Assembly (NCBI GenBank): GCA_002471275.1
Contig: DKPQ01000020.1
Location: 181,038 to 245,037 of the forward strand
Direction: 5' to 3'
Length of the DNA: 64,000 bases
Source: Flammeovirgaceae bacterium UBA7330
Lineage (GTDB): Bacteria > Bacteroidota > Bacteroidia > Cytophagales > Cyclobacteriaceae
Below are positions 1 through 8,532 of this stretch, one piece after another; position 1 is the first letter of the stretch; every line of letters begins with the position of its first letter. The notes below the pieces were generated by a model. The model had not been told where the DNA came from, made no database searches, and saw only the letters and a list, made by a program, of their open reading frames with translations. A program made the position numbers and the translations under genes.

Positions 1-491
1 ACCCTGCCGTGAAGACAAGCAAAGACCGGGATGCCATCTGGAAAGCCCTGCTGGATGACCGCATTGATGTGATTGCCACAGATCATGCGCCGCATACACT
101 AGGAGAAAAAGAAAATGTTTATACCAAAGCTCCTTCAGGAGGTCCGTTGGTACAGCATTCCATGGTAGCCATGCTGGATTTTTATCATGAAGGGAAAATT
201 TCTTTGGAGCGCATTGCCGAAAAAATGAGCCATGCCCCTGCCGAGTGCTTTCAGGTATCGGAACGAGGATACCTGAGAGAAGGGTATCATGCCGACATCG
301 TCATCGCGGATCTGAATAAGCCCTGGACTGTATCCAAAGAAAATGTCCTGTCAAAATGTGGTTGGTCTCCTTTTGAGGGGCACCAATTCAAATCAAGTAT
401 AGAAAAGGTATTCGTCTCCGGTCACCTGGCATTCGATGAAGGAAAGATCCATGATTCAATACTGGGGCAGCGAATGATGTTTGACAGATAA
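1..491 (+). CDS. pyrC: Dihydroorotase, C-terminal part (5' end outside window)
   Basis: Dihydroorotase cyclises carbamoyl aspartate to dihydroorotate in de novo pyrimidine synthesis. The reading frame is open from base 3 and enters from the left, so only about the last 163 residues are seen. The block VIATDHAPHTLGEKE is the C-terminal metal-site signature of class I dihydroorotases and related amidohydrolases: the Asp and His follow the barrel, and a substrate-contact loop comes next. GYHADIVIADL is the usual amidohydrolase tail. A GTG at base 9 is in frame but lies inside the conserved PAVKTSKDRDAIWKALLD segment, so it is not the start. The end looks intact. Family assignment is firm. Confidence 0.93.
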   Translation, partial: PAVKTSKDRDAIWKALLDDRIDVIATDHAPHTLGEKENVYTKAPSGGPLVQHSMVAMLDFYHEGKISLERIAEKMSHAPAECFQVSERGYLREGYHADIVIADLNKPWTVSKENVLSKCGWSPFEGHQFKSSIEKVFVSGHLAFDEGKIHDSILGQRMMFDR

Positions 492-603
492 AAGTACCGA
501 AGCGGTTCAACCAGAAAAAGTCAAAAACTTTTAAGAATCCCAGGAAAGTCTTGGAGAGGGAAAGAAGTAAATCGTAATTCCAATTGATTTTCAGCTTCAC
601 TAT

Positions 604-633
604 TTGTTATATCCATCATTGGATATAACTTTG
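604..633 (+). promoter_or_regulatory. Bacteroidota -33/-7 promoter of tRNA-His
   Basis: TTG at 604-606 and TAACTTTG at 626-633 are 19 bp apart. This matches the Bacteroidota sigma-A consensus TTG-N19-TAnnTTTG exactly. The element ends 17 bp before the tRNA, which fits a short leader. Seen directly; promoter activity is inferred. Confidence 0.7.
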
Positions 634-650
634 CATTCCTTTTAAAAATG

Positions 651-724
651 GTGGTTGTAGCTCAGTTGGTTAGAGCGCCTGATTGTGGTTCAGGAGGTCG
701 CCGGTTCGAACCCGGTCTTCCACC
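651..724 (+). tRNA. tRNA-His (GTG anticodon)
   Basis: The sequence folds as a cloverleaf. The D arm is GCTC...GAGC, the anticodon arm is CCTGA-TTGTGGT-TCAGG with anticodon GTG, and the T arm is GCCGG-TTCGAAC-CCGGT. A G at 650 pairs with C at 724, which gives the G-1:C73 identity pair of tRNA-His in genome-encoded form. CCA is not encoded. In the acceptor stem positions 5-68 and 6-67 would be U-U mismatches (GTGGTTG against CTTCCAC). Confidence 0.93.
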
Positions 725-728
725 CTGT

Positions 729-764
729 AAATGAGGCAGTTACAGAAAAGTGGCTGCCTCATTT
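729..764 (+). terminator. Hairpin after tRNA-His
   Basis: AAATGAGGCAG (729-739) pairs perfectly with CTGCCTCATTT (754-764) across a 14-nt loop. The T-tract is weak (AATTTATTT). Probably a terminator or processing stem for the tRNA transcript. Confidence 0.6.
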
Positions 765-1191
765 AATTTATTTGCGTGCTTTTTGCGTGCTTTTCAAAAA
801 ATCCTTACAATACTTCCATCCTTTATATAGAGACGAGAATATTTCTTTTGGAATGTAGTACAGGCTACGCTATGAAATATAATATATGAAGCTCCTTCTT
901 ATTCATAGTGTTTCCCCTCTTTGCCATTGTGGGGATTAGGAGATTTACAACCACCTGGCAAAATTACAAGATTAAGTTCATGAAAATAACGAAATGGTAT
1001 TTGAATCCCCCTCGAACTTTTCTGACAAGGACCAAAAGTATTCTCCAATTTAATTGGTTTATATAGAGCCAAAATTACCTTTCTTAAATATCATTCCGTT
1101 TTCTTGCATATCAATTTAATAATTTACATTTTTATGCAACTGATTCCGCTATTACTATATATGCGGTGGGGGATAATTAAAGTCTAGCTAA
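765..1191. other. Non-coding stretch with an 11-bp tandem repeat
   Basis: No convincing gene is visible. Directly after the tRNA hairpin the unit TTGCGTGCTTT occurs twice in tandem (772-782 and 783-793). The rest is AT-rich and without clear structure. Sites just 3' of tRNA genes are common integration targets, but no integrase or matching second copy is seen in this window. Confidence 0.5.
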
Positions 1192-1578
1192 TTGGAAAAA
1201 TCACAAAATCCTATCCTTAGAGAAGGTATCAATCACAAGGATCATTTATCGGGACGATGGATTTCCGAAGACGGATCATTTATTGATATCAGCTGTTTCA
1301 CAAACCATGGCTTTAATGGCAATTTGTGCTTTAGTAAGCTTCTTTGGAATATTATATCTTTCGATGCGATCGCCTATAGAGAAGGGAGTAAAATAATATT
1401 TGTTTCCACAAATTGTAAAGAAATCGCTGAATTGACATGCAGTTATTCAATGATATTCACAGGTCAATTTGAATTAGGACTACAACAGGAACTCAAATTT
1501 AAATTTTCTATTTATAGAAACTGCTCGGAAGGAAATTTATGCAATAAAGAAATTCGCTTAATTAAAGCTGTCAAGTAA
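1192..1578 (+). CDS. Hypothetical protein (128 aa)
   Basis: I do not recognise this protein. It would start at TTG 1192. There is no signal peptide and no membrane segment. The middle reads like a small beta-rich domain, beginning LSGRWISEDGSFIDIS and followed by alternating hydrophobic strands and four or five cysteines. The LSGRW opening recalls lipocalin-like small domains, but that is only a resemblance. It stands alone between tRNA-His and the parB-like gene with its own 5' space. A non-ATG start and the lack of recognised relatives keep confidence moderate. Confidence 0.5.
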   Translation: MEKSQNPILREGINHKDHLSGRWISEDGSFIDISCFTNHGFNGNLCFSKLLWNIISFDAIAYREGSKIIFVSTNCKEIAELTCSYSMIFTGQFELGLQQELKFKFSIYRNCSEGNLCNKEIRLIKAVK

Positions 1579-1703
1579 TTTTCCTACTGGCTTACCCCCC
1601 TCTCCCCAAGAGCCCTCATCTGAGTACCCACAGACACAAAATTGTGAAATTTTCAAATGGCAATTCTGGCTTTTGCTTAGATTTGAGGTTGAAAAAGTGA
1701 TGA

Positions 1704-2606
1704 ATGGGTACAGAACAACATATTAAAGAAACCGGGGAGATCATTATCCTGGATGAACTTAGAAATTTTATTTCTCCACTTTCCACAGAAGAATTTCATT
1801 ATCTGGAGCAAAGTCTATTAAAAAACGGATGCAAGGACCCTTTGACTCTTTGGCAAAGTGAAGACGGATTCATTCTCATAGACGGGCATCATAGACTGCA
1901 AATCTGCCAAAAGCACAATATCGAATTTACAACGGAGGTACTTCAGTTTACCACGATGGAAGAGGTGCAGATCTGGATGGTGAATCACCAGATCGGAAGA
2001 AGAAATCTTACTGCGGATCAATTGAGCTATTACAGAGGTAAGAAGTATTTATTATTGAAGAAGTCCCACGGAGGACATACAAACGTAGAAAACAAAGGCA
2101 ATCGTGGTGCCACAACCTCAAAGCTGTTATCAGAAGAGTTTAAGGTGGGAGAAAGCACCATAAAACGCGATGCCAAGTTTGCCGAAGGCCTCGGGATCAT
2201 TAGTCAATCTAACCCAGAATTAAAGAACAAAATCCTGAAGGGTGAAACCGGATTCAAGAAAGGCGATATTCAACTGATTAGTGATTTTGATGATAAACAA
2301 AAATCTCTATTAAAAGTTAAAAACGAAGCTGATTTGTTTAATAAGATCTCCAGGTTCAGAAAGGAAAACGTTGATGAAATTGAACGCAAACTTGATGAAA
2401 TTGAAAATACTAAACATGCAGATGCACAAGCAGAACTACGGTCTCGTGATTCAATGTTTTCGAACCAGGAAGAAAGATTGGAACGCATAAAAGCCAGAAT
2501 TATTTCAGCAATAAATGATGCTATCAGAAATAAGAATTTGAAAGCGATTGAGGAACTTAAAGGTTTGGTCGATCGACTTCAAAAGGAACTTGTTTACATG
2601 GAGTAG
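1704..2606 (+). CDS. ParB/Srx-fold DNA-binding protein
   Basis: This is a ParB-like protein of 300 residues. The N-terminal ParB/sulfiredoxin domain (about residues 10-90) has the family pattern: SPLSTEEFHYLEQSLLKNG, then PLTLW, then the DGHHRLQIC box that matches the nucleotide-binding G-E/D-R-R/HxR motif of ParB. A helix-turn-helix region follows around residues 125-160 (SKLLSEEFKVGESTIKRD). The C-terminal third is charged and coiled-coil-like. A TGA immediately precedes ATG 1704, so the start is fixed. There is no parA next to it, so it is more likely a stand-alone regulator or mobile-element ParB than the chromosomal segregation protein. A strong terminator follows. Confidence 0.8.
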   Translation: MGTEQHIKETGEIIILDELRNFISPLSTEEFHYLEQSLLKNGCKDPLTLWQSEDGFILIDGHHRLQICQKHNIEFTTEVLQFTTMEEVQIWMVNHQIGRRNLTADQLSYYRGKKYLLLKKSHGGHTNVENKGNRGATTSKLLSEEFKVGESTIKRDAKFAEGLGIISQSNPELKNKILKGETGFKKGDIQLISDFDDKQKSLLKVKNEADLFNKISRFRKENVDEIERKLDEIENTKHADAQAELRSRDSMFSNQEERLERIKARIISAINDAIRNKNLKAIEELKGLVDRLQKELVYME

Positions 2607-2641
2607 CCATGCAAGGGAGTGTTACCTCAACTCTGTCTAGG

Positions 2642-2675
2642 TTCCTTCCGGGGGCACCCCCGGAAGGAAGTTTTT
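2642..2675 (+). terminator. Strong intrinsic terminator after the parB-like gene
   Basis: A perfect 13-bp stem lies at 2642-2654 and 2657-2669 with a minimal loop, followed by TTTTT at 2671-2675. It is GC-rich in the centre (GGGGG/CCCCC). It lies between the parB-like gene and the end of the opposing IS256 remnant. Confidence 0.85.
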
Positions 2676-3633
2676 CATTCCTTAGAACGGTTGGTGGCTA
2701 CCTCTAAATCCAGCCGTCCTTCAAATCTAATAGCCAGCTGCTGAACAGTCAACCCCCAATTCTGTAAGAGTGATGTCCATTTTTTCTCAATGCGCCTGGT
2801 GACCAGAGACACAAGTTTCATCAAGGCCATATCGGAGGTGAAAGTGCCTTTGGTCTTGGTCACCTTCCGCACCTGTCTGTGGAAGCCTTCTACAGAATTT
2901 GTGGTATAGATCAGCCGTCTATAGGACGACTATACTCAAAGTAGGTACTTAATCGGTCCCAATTATCATTCCAGGAGCGGATCACTACCGGATATTTCTT
3001 TCCCCATTTTCCTCCAGATCCAACTGAGCTGTTTTTGCCTTATCTTTGGTATTAGCCTGGTAGACTAACTTCAGATCCTTCATGAAGATCTTCGGCTCTT
3101 TACTACCCACATACTTGAGACTGCTACGGATTAGGTGGATCACACAGAGTTGGATACCGGCTTTTGGAAAGTATGGCCTCCTAAAGCCAGTCAGGTTGTC
3201 GGTACAGTCAATTAAGTGTCTGTAGGACTCCACGGTTATTCAAGCCAGTTTGCACCTGTAACCCAGAAGTTAGCTCCTTCGCTCTCAGAGATATAGATAC
3301 ACAGTATTTCATTACGACCTTCCTAATTGATGCCCTAGATGTTATAAAGTGCTTTGTGCTTGACTTGCCCCTCTTCCCGGACTTTAAAGTGCATCGAGTC
3401 AATTCCATACAATAGAGTATACCGACTCTAAGGGACCACTGCTTTACTTTTGGTACAACCCGGTCGGTAATATCGCTGAGGATGTGGGTGGATGTCTCCG
3501 TATCGTACATCTCGGAAATATAATCTTGAATATCCCGCAGGCTGTTTCCTAACCCGTACATAGCAATGATCTGTTTCTCCAGGCTGCCGGCCAGAATGCG
3601 CTGCCGCTTCTCTGAAGCCTTTCCTTTTTTAGG
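2675..3633 (-). pseudogene. IS256-family transposase, frameshifted remnant
   Basis: Read on the minus strand, three fragments together give most of a Mutator-type transposase. They are the MYGLGNSLRDIQDYI region with the following ITDRVVPKVKQW, then QLCVIHLIRSSLKYV with FMKDLKLVYQA, then IYTTNSVEGFHRQVRKVTK with NWGLTVQQLAIRFEGRLDLE. At least two single-base frameshifts break it: near 3000 (EENGERNIR for EEKWGKKYP) and near 2925 (a lost base before RLIYTTNS). The 5' end is missing before PKKGKASEKRQR at about 3633. The order of the conserved blocks matches IS256-family transposases. It cannot be functional. Confidence 0.88.
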
Positions 3634-3743
3634 ATAGGTGTAAATTCAATTTTTTACACTTTATTACCAAATTCATGATGTTAATTGTGGTAAAGTCAAG
3701 CAGCTGGTTTGTGTGGCTGAACTTTTCCACTATTCACATCCAA

Positions 3744-3830
3744 TTATTGCTTAGGGCTTATTTTGCCCAGCGATTTATAGGGATGACTCTGGTTGTAATC
3801 ATTTCTCCAATTCTCAATAATCTGATCATA
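3744..3830 (-). pseudogene. IS3-family transposase, C-terminal scrap
   Basis: On the minus strand 3830-3744 reads YDQIIENWRNDYNQSHPYKS, then LGKISPKQ and stop. This is the typical end of the IS3/IS481-type rve integrase domain (IxxWxxDYNxxRPHxSLGxxSP). Only about 28 codons survive; in-frame stops lie directly upstream. It shows that another IS once sat here, next to the IS256 remnant. Confidence 0.75.
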
Positions 3831-3891
3831 CCCCAATCATTAGGACTCAATCATTGTCACAACAACTATTCGATTTTCTGCTGCTTCCACA

Positions 3892-5058
3892 CTAATTGTA
3901 ATACATCTTATCCTCAAGGAATTCCTTCAATTCACTTGGTCTCAAATCTTTTGCAACGATCAATCCATTTGAATCTAACAAGTAATTAGTTGGAAATTTA
4001 TTAATAGACATTTTCTTGCACCATACTGCATCTACATCTATAAATTGATTCCAAGCCAGCTCATACTTTACAATAGCTTTTAACCATTTACTTTTATCTT
4101 CTTCTTTATCACTAGATATTCCGACTATTTCAAATCCTGAGTTTTTGTATTTCTTATATAATGTACTGAATTCCGGGAATTGGTCGATACAAGGACGGCA
4201 AGAACTATACCAGAAATCTATAAGAGTATATTGCTGATCTTTAGGAATAATGTTTTTTACAGAATCAAATTTAAAGTTTAAGAGAGTCACCTCAGGGAAG
4301 GGGTTTCCAATTGCAAGAATACTGGAAATTTCAAGCTGTTTTTTCAACACTGATCCTGGATATGACTCTTTTAAAACAGGTGATAATTTTTCAAATGTTG
4401 AATTAAAAGTATGATTATACCCGTCCATTGAGAAAAGGTTAATTAATTTCCATAATACAAGATATGAATCAGGATGTTTTATTGAATAATTAAGCAATAT
4501 ACTATCACTTTTGTTGTAAATAGTTTTAATCTCTTGCTCTAGTCGGTACTTTATACTATCAGGAACTTTTCTTTCGTATACGTTCATAATACTATCCCAC
4601 TTGAGATAATATGATTCTGTCATTTTAATTATATCCTCATAAGCCTTTAAATATGATTCTCGGTATTCTGCCATTATTGAATTCTGCACAAAAGGAACCT
4701 TCCTGTTTTCATCAATGTCAATGATCATCGTCTGATGACCTGGTTCTAAAACAAACAATTCAGACATGTATATGTCTTCATATTCCAAGGTGAATGCCAT
4801 TGGGTAATTAATAATCCCTGATACAGAAAATTCACCATCTATCACCTCTGCACGGAATTCATCTATGTTACTTGAAAAATAATCTTTAACATAAAATGGA
4901 TATAAAATTACGCTCCCTGAATCAGCATTAATTTTTCCGTCAACAAAAAAAGAATTGTTATCTATGGACTCCTTGTCCTTGTTATTATCGATGCGACAAG
5001 ATGACATTGTAATACAACATGTCAACAGAAAATAACCTGCAATTAAATTAAACTTCAT
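3892..5058 (-). CDS. TlpA-like thiol-disulfide lipoprotein
   Basis: A 388-residue lipoprotein with a C-terminal thioredoxin fold. The reading frame extends to 5166, but the start at 5058 (MKFNLIAGYF) gives a proper signal sequence with the lipobox MSSC and Cys21. Residues 30-260 form a DUF4369-like N-terminal region rich in beta strands. The TlpA domain starts near residue 260 and carries WYSSCRPC (CRPC at 287-290) and the cis-proline loop KFPTNYLLD (Pro356). It would act in the periplasm as a reductant or oxidant of protein thiols. It is divergent from a Cys-rich double-glycine peptide gene, and the shared operator lies between them, 76 bp from this start. A role in disulfide handling of the peptides is inference. 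Confidence 0.85.
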   Translation of the reverse strand: MKFNLIAGYFLLTCCITMSSCRIDNNKDKESIDNNSFFVDGKINADSGSVILYPFYVKDYFSSNIDEFRAEVIDGEFSVSGIINYPMAFTLEYEDIYMSELFVLEPGHQTMIIDIDENRKVPFVQNSIMAEYRESYLKAYEDIIKMTESYYLKWDSIMNVYERKVPDSIKYRLEQEIKTIYNKSDSILLNYSIKHPDSYLVLWKLINLFSMDGYNHTFNSTFEKLSPVLKESYPGSVLKKQLEISSILAIGNPFPEVTLLNFKFDSVKNIIPKDQQYTLIDFWYSSCRPCIDQFPEFSTLYKKYKNSGFEIVGISSDKEEDKSKWLKAIVKYELAWNQFIDVDAVWCKKMSINKFPTNYLLDSNGLIVAKDLRPSELKEFLEDKMYYN

Positions 5059-5134
5059 TCGGTGAAAATAAATATTAATTATGAAACATTTAACATCAGC
5101 AATTGATACAATATCACAAATCAAAAAGATTTGA

Positions 5135-5151
5135 GTCCAGTAATAATGGAC
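5135..5151 (+). promoter_or_regulatory. 17-bp dyad operator (GG-peptide box), copy 1
   Basis: GTCCAGTAATAATGGAC, 16/17 to the consensus GTCCAGAAATAATGGAC derived from all copies here. It is a GTCCA/TGGAC dyad lying 107 bp before the peptide at 5259 and 76 bp before the divergent TlpA-like gene. Confidence 0.75.
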
Positions 5152-5211
5152 TTTGATATCATACATTTAGCGTATTCAATTTCATTTTTTTTTAAAAATT
5201 GAATATGAATA

Positions 5212-5239
5212 GGGAAGCTGAAAACTTAATAGAGTAAGC
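5212..5239 (+). promoter_or_regulatory. Conserved leader-proximal element, copy 1
   Basis: The pattern GGGA...GAAAAC...AGAGTA ends 19 nt before the ATG. The same ordered blocks precede the peptide genes at 8277, 37708 and 44195 at 15-22 nt. It could be a 5'UTR structure, a promoter core or a translation element; the sequence does not decide. Confidence 0.6.
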
Positions 5240-5258
5240 AATAAGTAACTATTAAAAA

Positions 5259-5444
5259 ATGAAAGAACTAGGAAAGCTTAAATTAAGCTCTGAAAAGACC
5301 TTGAGACAAGAAGAATTGTTAAAATTTAGAGGTGGATCAGATTGTACTGGAATGGGTACAAATAAATGTAATGCAGACTGTCCTTGCACAGACCCACACG
5401 ATTATTGTGTTGATAACAAATGTACAAGACGGCCAGCGCCTTAA
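5259..5444 (+). CDS. GG-leader Cys-rich peptide precursor 1
   Basis: A 61-residue precursor. The 26-residue leader is basic, lacks Cys and ends in LLKFRGG; the KLKLSSEKTLRQEEL heptad pattern is the N-terminal recognition type of Bacteroidota 'GG' natural-product precursors (TIGR04149-like). The 35-residue core has six cysteines (SDCTGMGTNKCNADCPC, then YC and KC) and ends RRPAP. A C39 peptidase is expected to cut after GG. The gene has both conserved upstream elements and an intrinsic terminator after it. The core does not resemble the other precursors. Function as bacteriocin, signal or effector is unknown. Confidence 0.85.
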   Translation: MKELGKLKLSSEKTLRQEELLKFRGGSDCTGMGTNKCNADCPCTDPHDYCVDNKCTRRPAP

Positions 5445-5472
5445 AATTTAATTGATCAAGTAAAAATTAATT

Positions 5473-5505
5473 GAGGGTGTCTCAAAAGGGCATCCTCTTT
5501 TTTTT
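5473..5505 (+). terminator. Intrinsic terminator of peptide gene 1
   Basis: GAGGGTGTC pairs with GGCATCCTC (with G-T pairs) across CAAAA-type loop bases and is followed by eight T (5498-5505). The sequence GAGGGTGTCTCAAAAG also resembles IS1182-type terminal repeats, so it may double as the left end of the IS behind it. Confidence 0.7.
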
Positions 5506-5525
5506 GGATAGCGATAAAAAAATCA

Positions 5526-5556
5526 GGCCGAGATCAATGAAGTTCTCGGCCTTTTG
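5526..5556 (+). terminator. Second hairpin terminator before IS1182 remnant
   Basis: GGCCGAGA (5526-5533) pairs with TCTCGGCC (5544-5551), followed by TTTT. A palindrome GACTAAT-GTTTAA-ATTAGTC (5559-5578) directly precedes the transposase start. Confidence 0.6.
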
Positions 5557-5580
5557 GTGACTAATGTTTAAATTAGTCAT

Positions 5581-6862
5581 GTGCAATCTTCTTCAAATCT
5601 AGTCTTTAAAGATTACATCCCCAATCAAGTAATGCTACTTCCTCCCTCATTGGAGGAGTTAATTGAGGAGAATCACCCGGTACGGGTGGTCAACGATGTA
5701 ATCGACCGTATCAATGTTGAACCATTACTCAAGCAATACAAGCCTGGCGGAACATCAGTGTATCACCCAAGGATGCTGCTCAAAGTGCTTGTTTATGGGT
5801 ATTTGAGCAATATCTATTCTTCCCGGAAGATGGAAGCAGCACTGAAGGAAAATGTTCACTTCATGTGGTTGTCAGCTATGAACCGACCCGATCATAATAC
5901 GATTACACGGTTCAGGAGTGAACGGCTTAAAGATGCTCTACGACAGGTATTCGGTCAGGTGGTAGAGTTACTGGTTGAAGAAGGGCTGGTTAGCATCAAA
6001 AACATTTATACTGATGGGGACCAAAATAGAGTCTAGTGCCAATAAATACACTTTTGTTTGGGGCCGAGCCATCAAGACCAGCAAAGAGCGTATGGCAAAG
6101 CAGTTGGATGAACTATGGGACTACACACAAAAGCTGGCAGAAGAGGAATTAGCCGATGAGTCTAAACCAGATTTTAAGGAAATTGATCGTGAGAAAGTAA
6201 CCCATACCATTGAGAAGATTGACAAAGCCCTGGAAGGTAAGCCAGTGAGTAAGAAGGTCAAACAAAAGCTCAACTACGCCAAAAAGAGCTGGCCAGCCAA
6301 ACTTGACGAATATGCCGAAAAAGAAGCCATAATGGGTGAGACCAGAAACAGTTACTCCAAGACAGACCATGGAGCAACTTTCATGCGGATGAAGGAAGAC
6401 CATATGCTTAACGGACAATTAAAACCTGCTTACAACTGGCAGATCAGCACCTCAGACCAGTTCATCCTCAATTACAGCATCCACCAAAAACCCTACAGAC
6501 ACACTTACCTTAAAACCACACTTAGAACACTTTAAAGACTTATATAACACCTATCCAAATTCCATCTGTGCAGATGCAGGATACGGTAGTGAAGAAAATT
6601 ATGACTACCTGGAAGAGCAAAATATTGACAACTATGTGAAGTACAATTATTTTCACAAAGAGCAATCAAAAAAATGGAAGGAAGATCCCTTCAAGTCACA
6701 AAACTTATTCTATAATGAAGAGCAGGACAAACTATATTGTCCGATGGGCCAGCCGATGGACCGAATTGAAGATCGGAAATCAAAAACTTCAGGAGGTTAT
6801 GCACAAACTTATGCACGATATCAGGCCAGAAACTGTAATGGATGTCCGCTAAGGGGCTCCTG
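5581..6862 (+). pseudogene. IS1182-family transposase, frameshifted and truncated
   Basis: The N-terminal part (MLLPPSLEELIEENHPVRVV, later YHPRMLLKVLVYGY) is typical of IS1182 transposases. One frameshift lies near 6025, where IYTDGDQ should run on as IYTDGTKIES. A second lies near 6490, after YSIHQKP, where the frame changes to LTLKPHLEHFKDLYNTYP with ADAGYGSEENY. The sequence stops at CNGCPLRGS (about 6862), where IS21 sequence begins, so the C-terminal catalytic region is lost. Not functional. Confidence 0.88.
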
Positions 6863-7812
6863 ATCAGGATCGTACCATGATGGTAGATGAAAACCTGGGC
6901 CAATTGTTTCTTACTTCCGGATTCTCCAACTATGTGAAGGCACGTGGGTATAAGCTACATTTCTGCAGGAAAGCAGATCCGGAGAGCAAGGGAAAGGTGG
7001 AAAGTGTCATTCAGTACGTAAAGAAGAATTTTTTGTACAACAGCACTTACATCGATCTGGAAACGCTCAACGATGAAGCTTTGGCCTGGCTGAACAGAAC
7101 AGCCAACTATCTAGAGCATCACGTGACCAAAATAAGCCCGATTGAAGCTTTCCGTACAGAGCAACCTTACCTAAACAACTACAAGCCACTGTAAATGGAA
7201 CACCAGAAAGAAAAGGAAACACAGTACCTGATCAGAAAGGACAGGACAGTCAATTATAGAGGAAACTTTTATTCTGTATCTGTAGAAGTTTACCAGGGGT
7301 CCCGAACTTTTGTCTTCCTCAAAGAGCAAGATAATCATCTGCATGTTTACAGCCTGGCATGGGAACATATCTGCATGCATAAAATACCGGAAGGCACCGG
7401 GAACAAAGTCATCAACAACAATCACAAAAGGGACCACTCCCTGTCTATTGAGCAACTGATACAGGACACCTCAGGGCACTTCACTGATAAAATGAATGCT
7501 TTGGCATACCTAAACCAGGTGCGGGAAGCTTATCCCAGGTATATCAGGGATCAGGTCCAGGCTATTTTGAGGGCTGTCAGGAGTGAGAATATTGTTGAAG
7601 TGGCAGATAGGTCCCTCGCATTTTGCCTGAAAAACCAGGTCTTTAATGCTGTTGACTTTGAACAGGTCTATAATGTCTTTTTTCTGGAGCAGGGCACACC
7701 AGGACCCGCAAACCAACCCATCAAGCTACTGGATGAAAAAAGCCTGGAAAAAGCGTCTGAAACCCCTGAACAGACTAACCTGGACGATTATGAAAATATT
7801 TTTAATAGCTAA
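6862..7812 (+). pseudogene. istA: IS21-family istA remnant
   Basis: From DQDRTMMVDENLGQLFLTSG onward this is the central and C-terminal part of an IstA transposase, with ESKGKVESVIQYVKKNFLYN and the downstream beta domain YLIRKDRTVNYRGNFYSVSV. It lacks the N-terminal HTH and the first catalytic residues. A TAA at 7192-7194 interrupts the frame between NNYKPL and MEHQKEKE, which is otherwise continuous in the same phase. The left edge is a direct junction with the IS1182 remnant. It differs clearly from the IS21 at 39.9-42.4 kb. Confidence 0.85.
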
Positions 7813-7824
7813 ATACAATACACC

Positions 7825-8007
7825 ATGACAAAAACAGAACAGATCAAGTCCTACTGTACAAAACTAAGACTCTCTGCATTATCGGCTAATTTTGACCAGT
7901 TGGTAGCTGATGCTGAGCAAAATCAGCTCAGCTACCTGGATCTTGTTAAAAACCTGATTGTGTATGATATAAACAAAAAAAGTCTGGATAAAACCCCAGA
8001 CTTTTGA
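7825..8007 (+). pseudogene. istB: IS21-family istB, N-terminal fragment
   Basis: MTKTEQIKSYCTKLRLSALS and the following QNQLSYLDLVKNLI are the N-terminal domain of the IstB helper ATPase. Spacing from istA (12 bp) is normal for IS21. About 47 residues remain, and the Walker motifs are gone. The last codons run into the terminator hairpin of the opposing peptide gene, which marks the truncation point. Confidence 0.82.
7974..8005 (-). terminator. Intrinsic terminator of peptide gene 2
   Basis: On the minus strand AAAAGTCTGG pairs perfectly with CCAGACTTTT across an 8-nt loop and continues into a run of T (A7974-A7980 on plus). It lies 54 bp after the stop of the peptide gene at 8059. Confidence 0.8.
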
Positions 8008-8058
8008 ATAGTATGTCACTATTTTTTTACAAAAGTATATATAACCTAATTTGTTTAA

Positions 8059-8277
8059 TTAGGAGCCTGGAGGACATGGTCCTCCTGCAGTTTCCCAACA
8101 GAGGTTTTCCATGCAATCGCGGACACAGTACGGTTCATCATTGCAAGACGCCACACAATATTCATAGCAATCCTCACAATTATCATGGATTGAGCCACCT
8201 CTGAATTTGATTAGTTGATCCTTAGATAAGCTTTTATCATTGGATAATTCAAGTTTTCCAATCTTTTTCATTTTCAT
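8059..8277 (-). CDS. GG-leader Cys-rich peptide precursor 2
   Basis: A 72-residue precursor. The 28-residue leader (KKIGKLELSNDKSLSKDQL, then IKFRGG) has no Cys and matches the other leaders in the window. The 44-residue core has eight cysteines (NCEDCYEYCVASC, YC, DC, LC, PC), is acidic and ends GGPCPPGS. The operator copy is 96 bp upstream, the second element 15 nt upstream, and a strong terminator follows. It sits just downstream of the glycosyltransferase/exporter operon on the same strand but has its own promoter region. The even Cys count fits complete disulfide pairing. Confidence 0.85.
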   Translation of the reverse strand: MKMKKIGKLELSNDKSLSKDQLIKFRGGSIHDNCEDCYEYCVASCNDEPYCVRDCMENLCWETAGGPCPPGS

Positions 8278-8292
8278 ACTATTAAATTGATA

Positions 8293-8320
8293 CCTACTCT
8301 TTTCGGTTTTCGGATTCCCC
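8293..8320 (-). promoter_or_regulatory. Conserved leader-proximal element, copy 2
   Basis: On the minus strand the blocks GGGGA, CGAAAACC and AGAGTAGG occur in order, ending 15 nt before the ATG at 8277. Confidence 0.6.
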
Positions 8321-8373
8321 GGAGATTACCTCAGTGTACTAAAGTGAAATCATTTGAAAATTAAATTGGATGA

Positions 8374-8390
8374 GTCCAGTATTTCTGAAC
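8374..8390 (-). promoter_or_regulatory. 17-bp dyad operator (GG-peptide box), copy 2
   Basis: On the minus strand GTTCAGAAATACTGGAC, 15/17 to consensus, 96 bp before the peptide start. The region 8278-8532 holds only this and copy 2 of the second element. Confidence 0.72.
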
Positions 8391-8532
8391 CTTGATTAAA
8401 TTTTGATTTTTTTTGAAAAATTAGTTTATAATCCAATCTGAACACTTCTGAAATAACAGTGTTTGTCAAGTATGTCGCATTCATGCAAAAGAATTCTATA
8501 TTCATAGAATTCTTTTACCCAGGACTCATGTG

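Noticed and set aside
772..793. Attachment site of the conjugative element at tRNA-His
   Set aside because: Only a local tandem repeat is seen; no second copy near the tra region and no integrase were found.
3675..3989. Plus-strand frame of 104 codons
   Set aside because: It is antisense to the IS3 scrap and to the end of the TlpA-like gene, and its composition is not protein-like.
5059..5166. N-terminal extension of the TlpA-like gene
   Set aside because: The segment would place an odd, Cys- and Tyr-rich tail before a perfect lipoprotein signal and would cover the operator at 5135-5151.
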